Source of the DNA: Eubacterium sp. TM05-53
GTDB lineage: Bacteria; Bacillota_I; Bacilli_A; Erysipelotrichales; Erysipelotrichaceae
NCBI RefSeq assembly: GCF_003436425.1
Contig: NZ_QSPK01000003.1
Span: 1 to 51,548, forward strand
Length of the DNA: 51,548 nt
Reading direction: 5' to 3'
Part shown: positions 45,975 to 51,548 of the stretch, piece after piece
Numbering within the stretch: the stretch's first letter is position 1
Layout: every line of letters begins with the position of its first letter
Position numbers and translations under genes: made by a program
The notes under the pieces: model-generated
Told to the model about the DNA's origin: nothing
Database searches by the model: none
The model's input: the letters and a program-made list of their open reading frames with translations, nothing else

Positions 45975-47267
45975 ATGGAAAAGTTAGAGGCAGATATAGT
46001 TATTGTTGGAACCGGTGCAAGTGGATTGTTTGCAGCTTTACATGTTCCAAATGATAAAAAGGTCCTAATGTTGACAAAATCTGATGTCGAAAATAGTGAT
46101 TCATTTTTAGCACAAGGTGGAATTTGTGTATTGAGAGACAAAAATGATTTTGATTCTTTTATGGAAGATACTATGAAGGCAGGGCATTACGAAAATCGTA
46201 AGGAATCTGTTGAAATTATGATTAATTCAAGCCGTGACATTATTAATGAATTGATTGGATATGGTGTTGATTTTGCGACAAAAGATGGTGAATTAGATTA
46301 TACGCGTGAAGGGGCACACTCTAAACCACGTATTTTATTCCATGAAGATATTACAGGAAAAGAAATCACATCCACTTTATTAGATGTGGTTCGCAAATTA
46401 GAGAATGTTACAATCATGGAATATGTCACTATGACAGACATTATTGAAAAGGACAATGTATGTTATGGTGTTTTGGCAAAAGATGCCAACAACAATGAAA
46501 TGAGCATTGAAGCAGGTTACACAATCTTTGCGTGTGGTGGAATCGGCGGATTATATGATCATTCAACAAACTATCCACACTTAACGGGAGATGCCATTGC
46601 GATTGCAATCCAGCATGGTATTAAATTAGAAAATGTGGATTATGTACAGATTCACCCAACAACTTTATATACAAAGAAAAAAGGAAGAGCCTTCCTTATT
46701 AGTGAATCGGTTCGTGGTGAAGGAGCTAAGCTTTATGGAAAAGACGGAAAACGTTTTGCGAATGAAGTGTTGCCACGCGATATCATGACACAAAAGATTC
46801 GCGAACAAATGAAGAAGGATGATATGCCTTATGTTTGGATGGATATGACTGTTTTAGGTGCAGAAGTCATCAAGAATCATTTTCCTCACATTTATGAAAA
46901 GTGTTTAGAAGAAGGACATGATTGTACAAAAGAATGGATTCCTGTTACACCAGCTCAGCACTATTTTATGGGGGGAATTCATGTAGATAAAGATTCACGA
47001 ACTTCTATGTCGCATTTATATGCAGTTGGAGAAACTAGCTGTAATGGAGTTCACGGAAGAAATCGTTTGGCTAGTAATTCCTTATTGGAATCTTTAGTTT
47101 GGGGAAAGAGAGCCGTTGTTGATTTATTGAAAAAGGAACCGGCTTATACAAATGATTTTGATCATTTGGCAAAAGTGACGAAGTCACATCAGTTATCAAA
47201 TCAAGAAAAGATGTATCATGATTTGGTACTTGAAGAAATAGAAAGAGAGAGACAAGCTCGTGGATAA
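45975..47267 (+). CDS. nadB: L-aspartate oxidase
   Basis: A 430-residue flavoenzyme that oxidises aspartate to iminoaspartate for NadA. The FAD site GTGASGLFAALH (about 12-23), the SFLAQGGICV segment, substrate loop EGAHSKPRI and the HGRNRLASNSLLESLVWGKR motif are visible. It is shorter than the about 540-residue enterobacterial enzyme because the C-terminal helical domain is reduced, as in other Firmicutes. It starts one base after nadA. Confidence 0.95.
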   Translation: MEKLEADIVIVGTGASGLFAALHVPNDKKVLMLTKSDVENSDSFLAQGGICVLRDKNDFDSFMEDTMKAGHYENRKESVEIMINSSRDIINELIGYGVDFATKDGELDYTREGAHSKPRILFHEDITGKEITSTLLDVVRKLENVTIMEYVTMTDIIEKDNVCYGVLAKDANNNEMSIEAGYTIFACGGIGGLYDHSTNYPHLTGDAIAIAIQHGIKLENVDYVQIHPTTLYTKKKGRAFLISESVRGEGAKLYGKDGKRFANEVLPRDIMTQKIREQMKKDDMPYVWMDMTVLGAEVIKNHFPHIYEKCLEEGHDCTKEWIPVTPAQHYFMGGIHVDKDSRTSMSHLYAVGETSCNGVHGRNRLASNSLLESLVWGKRAVVDLLKKEPAYTNDFDHLAKVTKSHQLSNQEKMYHDLVLEEIERERQARG

Positions 47268-48111
47268 GAATACAATGTGTTTAAATGTGGATCACTTATT
47301 GATTCAAGCTTTGCAGGAAGATATAACAAGTGAAGATGTTTCAACAAATGCAGTCATGCCTTCCTATCAATATGGACAGGTACAATTGATCTGTAAAGAA
47401 GATGGGATTATTGCAGGCCTTGAAGTATTTGAAAGAGTCTTTTATTTATTAGATGAAAACATGGAAGTGAAATTCTATGTAAAAGATGGGGATTCCGTTA
47501 AAGACGGACAATTATTGGCCGAAGTGTCTGGAGATGTTCGTGTTCTTTTATCAGGTGAAAGAACGGCGTTGAATTATCTTCAAAGAATGAGTGGAATTGC
47601 CACTTATACAAATCGTGTCGCATCTTATTTGAAGGGTTCAAAGACAAAGCTGTTGGACACAAGAAAAACAACACCAAATATGCGTGTGTTTGAAAAATAT
47701 GCAGTTCGTGTTGGTGGTGGAAATAACCATAGATACAATTTATCAGATGGTGTTATGTTGAAGGATAATCATATCGCAGCAGCTGGTTCAATCACGAATG
47801 CAGTTAAGATGGCAAAGGATTATGCTTCTTTTGTTCGTAAAATTGAAGTGGAAGTAGAAAATTTAGAACAGGTTAAAGAAGCGGTTGAAGCAGGTGCGGA
47901 TATTATCATGTTAGATAACATGAGTGTTGAAAATATGAAAAAAGCAATTGAAATCATTGATGGAAGAGCCGAAACAGAATGTTCTGGAAATGTCACAAAA
48001 GAGAACATTGAAAAACTAACGGCTTTAGGTGTGGACTATATTTCAAGTGGTGCTCTAACGCATTCAGCACCTATTTTAGATTTGTCTTTAAAAAACTTGC
48101 AGGTGAAATAA
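47260..48111 (+). CDS. nadC: Nicotinate-nucleotide pyrophosphorylase (carboxylating)
   Basis: A 283-residue enzyme that turns quinolinate and PRPP into nicotinate mononucleotide and CO2. Its motifs include ALQEDITSEDVSTNAV, SGERTALNYLQRMSGIATYT, LLDTRKTTPNMRVFEKYAVR, GGGNNHRYNLSDGVMLKDNH and EVEVENLEQ. It overlaps nadB by eight bases. Confidence 0.96.
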   Translation: MDKNTMCLNVDHLLIQALQEDITSEDVSTNAVMPSYQYGQVQLICKEDGIIAGLEVFERVFYLLDENMEVKFYVKDGDSVKDGQLLAEVSGDVRVLLSGERTALNYLQRMSGIATYTNRVASYLKGSKTKLLDTRKTTPNMRVFEKYAVRVGGGNNHRYNLSDGVMLKDNHIAAAGSITNAVKMAKDYASFVRKIEVEVENLEQVKEAVEAGADIIMLDNMSVENMKKAIEIIDGRAETECSGNVTKENIEKLTALGVDYISSGALTHSAPILDLSLKNLQVK

Positions 48112-48618
48112 ATGGAAAAAGAAGCTAGACTTCAAGCCATTTATGACACGATTTCAAAAAGCGAAGTGCCAGTTTCAGGAAGTGCACTTTCCAAAAAGTT
48201 TAATGTATCAAGACAAGTCATTGTACAGGATATTGCCTTATTAAAGGCAAGAAATGTTCATATTTATGCGACACACAAAGGATATGTATGTTCACATCAA
48301 AGAGTTCGAAGAGTATTTTCTTGTTTTCATTTGAATGATCGTATGGAAGAAGAAATGAATGCGATCGTAGATTGTGGTGGCTGTATTGAAAATGTATTTG
48401 TCAAACATGATGTATATGGAAAGTTAGAGGCTAAAATGAACATTAGTTCTAGAAAACAAGTCAAGGAATTCATTGATTCTATTTCACAGAATCAGGCAAA
48501 ACCTTTAACGGATCTAACGAGTGGATATCATTGTCATACGGTGAGTGCACAATCAAAAGAAGATTTAGATTCAATTGAGGAATCATTAAGAAAACTTCAT
48601 ATTTTACAAGAGGCCTAA
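48112..48618 (+). CDS. niaR: NiaR-like transcriptional repressor (HTH plus 3H domain)
   Basis: A 168-residue protein: an N-terminal winged helix (RLQAIYDTISKSEVPVSGSA, FNVSRQVIVQDIALLKAR) and a C-terminal 3H domain with spaced His residues (CFHLNDRMEEE, FVKHDVYG, GYHCHTVSAQ). In Bacillus and Thermotoga NiaR binds nicotinate and represses NAD synthesis and niacin uptake genes. Here it is the last gene of nadABC, starting right after the nadC stop, so it closes a feedback loop on the upstream operator. Confidence 0.9.
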   Translation: MEKEARLQAIYDTISKSEVPVSGSALSKKFNVSRQVIVQDIALLKARNVHIYATHKGYVCSHQRVRRVFSCFHLNDRMEEEMNAIVDCGGCIENVFVKHDVYGKLEAKMNISSRKQVKEFIDSISQNQAKPLTDLTSGYHCHTVSAQSKEDLDSIEESLRKLHILQEA

Positions 48619-48631
48619 GGGCCTCTTTTAT
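48607..48631 (+). terminator. nad operon terminator
   Basis: AAGAGGCC, a three-base loop and GGGCCTCTTTT form a compact hairpin overlapping the niaR stop. Confidence 0.85.
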
Positions 48632-48662
48632 GGTAGAATGAATTTAGAAAGTAGTGATTTTT

Positions 48663-49559
48663 ATGGAACAACCACCTAAATTTATGCCTGATAAAGAATT
48701 GAGTAAAGTTGGAGGCTCATTATGGCTATATATTATTATGCAGCTGACACTCTCTTTTTTGTTTAGCTTTGTAGCTATGCCTTTAATCATGTATTCTTTG
48801 TATTATGATTATTCCGCAATCAATGCCTGTATTGAAATGTTGATTTCTTTTATATCTGGAATCATCCTGTTATGGTTTATGAGTAATTCTTTTAAACGAA
48901 GTATCAAAGATTTGAAGTTTACATTTAAACCCAAAGAGACAATAGATACAGTTTCAATGATGTATTTTTTAAATTATGCGATTGGTATTGTTGGAGCTTT
49001 ATTATCAAAGTTTGGATTACCAGATACAAGTCCAGATTTTTCATTAAATGGCGGTTTATTGTATAACACTTTTACTTTTATCAGTGTTGTCGTACTTGCA
49101 CCTATATTTGAAGAATTAATATTTAGAGGTATGATTCTACAGACATTGTCGAAATATAATAAAATGTTCGCCATTGTTGTGACATCATTATTATTTGGAC
49201 TGTTACATTTGAATATTACACAAGCCATACCCGCTTTCTTTATGGGGCTAGTGCTATGTTACATGTATCTTAAATCGGATAGTATTTTAGTTACTATATT
49301 AGCTCATGCAGGTAATAACTTTTTAGCATTAATGTCAGTTTATTCAAATCATGTTTTGATTACAGTTTTAGTACTTGCGCTTGTGATTTATGGATTGATT
49401 ACAGTAATCTTAAAATCAAAAGAAGTGAATGCATTTATTAAAGAAGAGAAGACAAGTGAGAATTGGTATGCGAGATTCTTTAAACAAATCCCAAATCTTT
49501 TATATTTAATATTTACGATTCTTTGGATCATCATTTCATTATTCATGAATATGTTTTAA
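48663..49559 (+). CDS. CPBP-family intramembrane glutamic protease
   Basis: A 298-residue membrane protein with about eight hydrophobic segments. The CPBP (Abi) catalytic motifs are present: EELIFRG (about 153-159) with the Glu pair and Arg, FGLLHLN with a His, and LAHAGNNF with the second His. Family members cleave CAAX-like or membrane substrates and sometimes confer bacteriocin self-immunity. ATG 48663 is preferred over an upstream GTG (48654). The substrate is unknown. Confidence 0.87.
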   Translation: MEQPPKFMPDKELSKVGGSLWLYIIMQLTLSFLFSFVAMPLIMYSLYYDYSAINACIEMLISFISGIILLWFMSNSFKRSIKDLKFTFKPKETIDTVSMMYFLNYAIGIVGALLSKFGLPDTSPDFSLNGGLLYNTFTFISVVVLAPIFEELIFRGMILQTLSKYNKMFAIVVTSLLFGLLHLNITQAIPAFFMGLVLCYMYLKSDSILVTILAHAGNNFLALMSVYSNHVLITVLVLALVIYGLITVILKSKEVNAFIKEEKTSENWYARFFKQIPNLLYLIFTILWIIISLFMNMF

Positions 49560-49591
49560 AAAAGAGGACATCTCCTATTTGGAAATGTCCT

Positions 49592-51232
49592 TTATTGGTT
49601 ATGCTTCTTTAATTCGTCAAATTTTTGTTTCATTGTAGGATTATTACGTGTTAAACGCTTGATTGTAAGATCCTCTGCCTTATTGTTAGCTAGCTGTAAT
49701 TGTCGCTCACTTGATAATAACGCTTCCTTTGTCTTTTGAAGATGTGAAATTGTTTTATCGATTTCATCGATAGCGTTCGCAAATTTAGTCGATGCAATCC
49801 TATAATTTCTAGAGAATTTTTCTTTGAAATCATTCATGCTTTCTTCAAAGTGTGTAATATCAATGTTTTGATTTCTAACTTCTTGTAATTCATTTTTATA
49901 CTGTAAAGAATTCAATGCAGCATTTCTTAAAATGGTGATCATCGGAATAAAGAACTGTGGACGAATTACGTACATCTTTGGATAACGATGCGATTTATCA
50001 ACAATACCCGTATTATATAAATCGTTATCTGGCTCTAACATAGAAACAAGAACAGCATATTCACATTGTTTTTCATTACGGTCCTTATCTAATTCTTTTA
50101 AGAAATCTTCATTCTTATGTTTTGTAGCCGTTTTGTCATTTTCGTTTTTCATTTCAAACATAATGGAAATGATTTCAATTCCATTCTCATCTAATTCACG
50201 ATAGATATAGTCACCCTTAGATCCTGTACGAGCATCATTATCTTTTTCAAAGTATGCATTTTGAAAGCCTGTTGCACGAAGTTTATTGAATTCAATTTCA
50301 CAATGCTGTTCTAAAGATTCACCGATCATTTTAGTAGACTGTTTTAATTTAAAATCTTTATAGTAGGCAATTTGCTCATCTTTGGTTTGTAGTAAAGTAT
50401 CGTATTTTTCCTGCAAACTCTTTTCTTGAAGCTGATATTTTATTTTATCTTGTTCGATTTGATTTTGAAGGTCCTGCTTAATACTCTTTACATTTAATTC
50501 ATTTTCAACCTTAGCTTTATCCATATCTTGTTTTAAAGATTGGATTTCAAGATTCTTTTCATTTAACCTTGATTGGTAAGTGTTTTCTAGATTTGCCTTT
50601 AACATCTTTTCATTATTTGAAATGTCATTCTTTAAAGCTTGAATCTCATTTTCTTTTGCCTGCAGCTGCAATTTATATTCTTGTTCAGTCTTAGATTCAT
50701 TGATCTTATTCTGTGAAAGAATCTGTTCTAATTTGGCATTTAGTTTAGATATTTCTAAATCTTTTTGGTTTAACTGCTCCTGATATTCCTTTTGTGTTTC
50801 AGATTTTGTCAGTTGTGTACTCGCCTCTAGCTTTTCTTTTAATGAAATAACTTCCTGTTCTTTATCATTTTGTTTCTGATTAAAATCCGATTGTAGCTGC
50901 TTGATTTCAAGCTCTTTCTTGTTTAATTGTTCTTGATAAGCCTTTTCGGTTTCACTCTTGATAATTTGTTCAGTAGATTTTAATTGTTCTTTTAAAGAAA
51001 TGATTTCTTGTTCTTTATTTGCCTGAAGCTCTTTAATTTCTAAAGCTTTTTGATTTAATTTAGACTCATATTCCTTTTCTAATTTCGATTGAATGATTTG
51101 ATTTGAGTTTTTTTGTCTTTCGTTTAATTCTTTTTCAAATTCTTCATTACGAACTTGTTGTAAGATTTCATGATATTGACTCTCATCGACCTGGAATACA
51201 GTTCCACAATTAGGACATTTTATTTGACTCAT
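49592..51232 (-). CDS. DUF2130 protein with long coiled coil
   Basis: A 546-residue protein: an N-terminal zinc-ribbon-like CPNCGTVF (6-13), a long coiled coil of about 250 residues with repeated [12 protein letters not shown] and [12 protein letters not shown] units, then the DUF2130 domain ([40 protein letters not shown]). The last part resembles restriction-endonuclease-like folds (E..K with D). Biochemical role is not established. Start 51232 follows GGAGGTACCCT. Confidence 0.85.
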   Translation of the reverse strand: MSQIKCPNCGTVFQVDESQYHEILQQVRNEEFEKELNERQKNSNQIIQSKLEKEYESKLNQKALEIKELQANKEQEIISLKEQLKSTEQIIKSETEKAYQEQLNKKELEIKQLQSDFNQKQNDKEQEVISLKEKLEASTQLTKSETQKEYQEQLNQKDLEISKLNAKLEQILSQNKINESKTEQEYKLQLQAKENEIQALKNDISNNEKMLKANLENTYQSRLNEKNLEIQSLKQDMDKAKVENELNVKSIKQDLQNQIEQDKIKYQLQEKSLQEKYDTLLQTKDEQIAYYKDFKLKQSTKMIGESLEQHCEIEFNKLRATGFQNAYFEKDNDARTGSKGDYIYRELDENGIEIISIMFEMKNENDKTATKHKNEDFLKELDKDRNEKQCEYAVLVSMLEPDNDLYNTGIVDKSHRYPKMYVIRPQFFIPMITILRNAALNSLQYKNELQEVRNQNIDITHFEESMNDFKEKFSRNYRIASTKFANAIDEIDKTISHLQKTKEALLSSERQLQLANNKAEDLTIKRLTRNNPTMKQKFDELKKHNQ

Positions 51233-51328
51233 AGGGTACCTCCGTAAAAAAATTATAAACATTAAATTGACAATATTTTTGTCTAAAACTAAATTAATTA
51301 TAATATTTAAAAAAAATCAAAAAAAGAC

Positions 51329-51357
51329 TTGCATAATACAAAAACACATGGTATATT
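51329..51357 (+). promoter_or_regulatory. tRNA promoter
   Basis: TTGCAT (51329-51334), 17 bp, TATATT (51352-51357), 20 bases before tRNA-Ile. Confidence 0.7.
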
Positions 51358-51376
51358 AAATAGGCATTCAGCGAAT

Positions 51377-51453
<77 letters not shown>

Positions 51454-51467
51454 TTTGCTGAATATAT

Positions 51468-51543
51468 GGGGTGTTAGCTCAGCTGGGAGAGCACCTGCCT
51501 TGCACGCAGGGGGTCATCGGTTCGATCCCGATACGCTCCACCA
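51468..51543 (+). tRNA. tRNA-Ala (anticodon TGC)
   Basis: 76 nt with encoded CCA. D arm AGCTCAGCTGGGAGAGC, anticodon loop CTTGCAC and T arm GGTTCGATCCC are present. The acceptor stem GGGGTGT/ACGCTCC contains two G-U pairs. It lies 14 bases after tRNA-Ile and is probably cotranscribed. Confidence 0.97.
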
Positions 51544-51548
51544 ATTTT

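Overview
The window comes from a low-GC Gram-positive chromosome. It has strong GGAGG ribosome binding sites, near-consensus sigma-A promoters, and housekeeping genes of Firmicutes type (coaX, coaBC, rubrerythrin, ferritin, nadABC with a 3H-domain regulator). The overall style fits an anaerobic gut member of the Erysipelotrichia, but that placement is an inference and no rRNA is present to confirm it.

Chromosomal left arm (1-8336): the end of an Rpn-type nuclease gene; a fluoride riboswitch before a cation/proton antiporter; coaX and coaBC on the minus strand; then glycerate kinase, a thioredoxin-like lipoprotein, asparaginase, a pyrophosphatase-like protein, rubrerythrin, a small protein, and the first half of a flavodoxin-like gene.

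Prophage (8337-44112, 35,776 bp): a complete Mu-type transposable prophage sits inside the flavodoxin gene. Its ends can be placed to the base: TGTA...TACA flanked by a 5-bp target duplication TCTAA, and removing the element plus one TCTAA restores the reading frame. Reading leftward from 42.4 kb it holds divergent repressor and Ner-like regulators, a MuA-like transposase, a MuB-like ATPase, small early genes, a lytic transglycosylase, an AbrB-like protein, GemA, Mor, a DUF3486 small terminase, a LoaP-like NusG paralogue, large terminase, an SPP1-type portal and capsid, and a PBSX-type contractile tail with a -1 frameshifted chaperone. A diversity-generating retroelement (DGR), holin, amidase endolysin, Dam methylase and an XRE regulator complete it. 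The phage is a chimera: Mu replication and regulation, SPP1-like head, PBSX-like tail.

The most interesting part is the DGR (11.1-14.7 kb). A 359-aa C-type-lectin/FGE-fold tail protein ends in a variable repeat (VR). An Avd-like helical protein with an added zinc ribbon and a DGR reverse transcriptase lie downstream. Between them, instead of one template repeat, lie four tandem template-like repeats (R1-R4), each with an ungapped 108-bp core homologous to the VR. R3 is the template of the present VR: 118 bp align with seven mismatches, and all seven fall on template adenines. R1 and R2 are also adenine- and Asn-codon-rich but encode different scaffolds. R4 has lost all Asn codons and looks like an already diversified copy. 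This suggests a multi-template or archive-type DGR.

Chromosomal right arm (44113-51548): the second half of the flavodoxin gene, ferritin, a nadA-nadB-nadC-niaR operon behind a palindromic operator, a CPBP membrane protease, a DUF2130 coiled-coil protein, and tRNA-Ile and tRNA-Ala.
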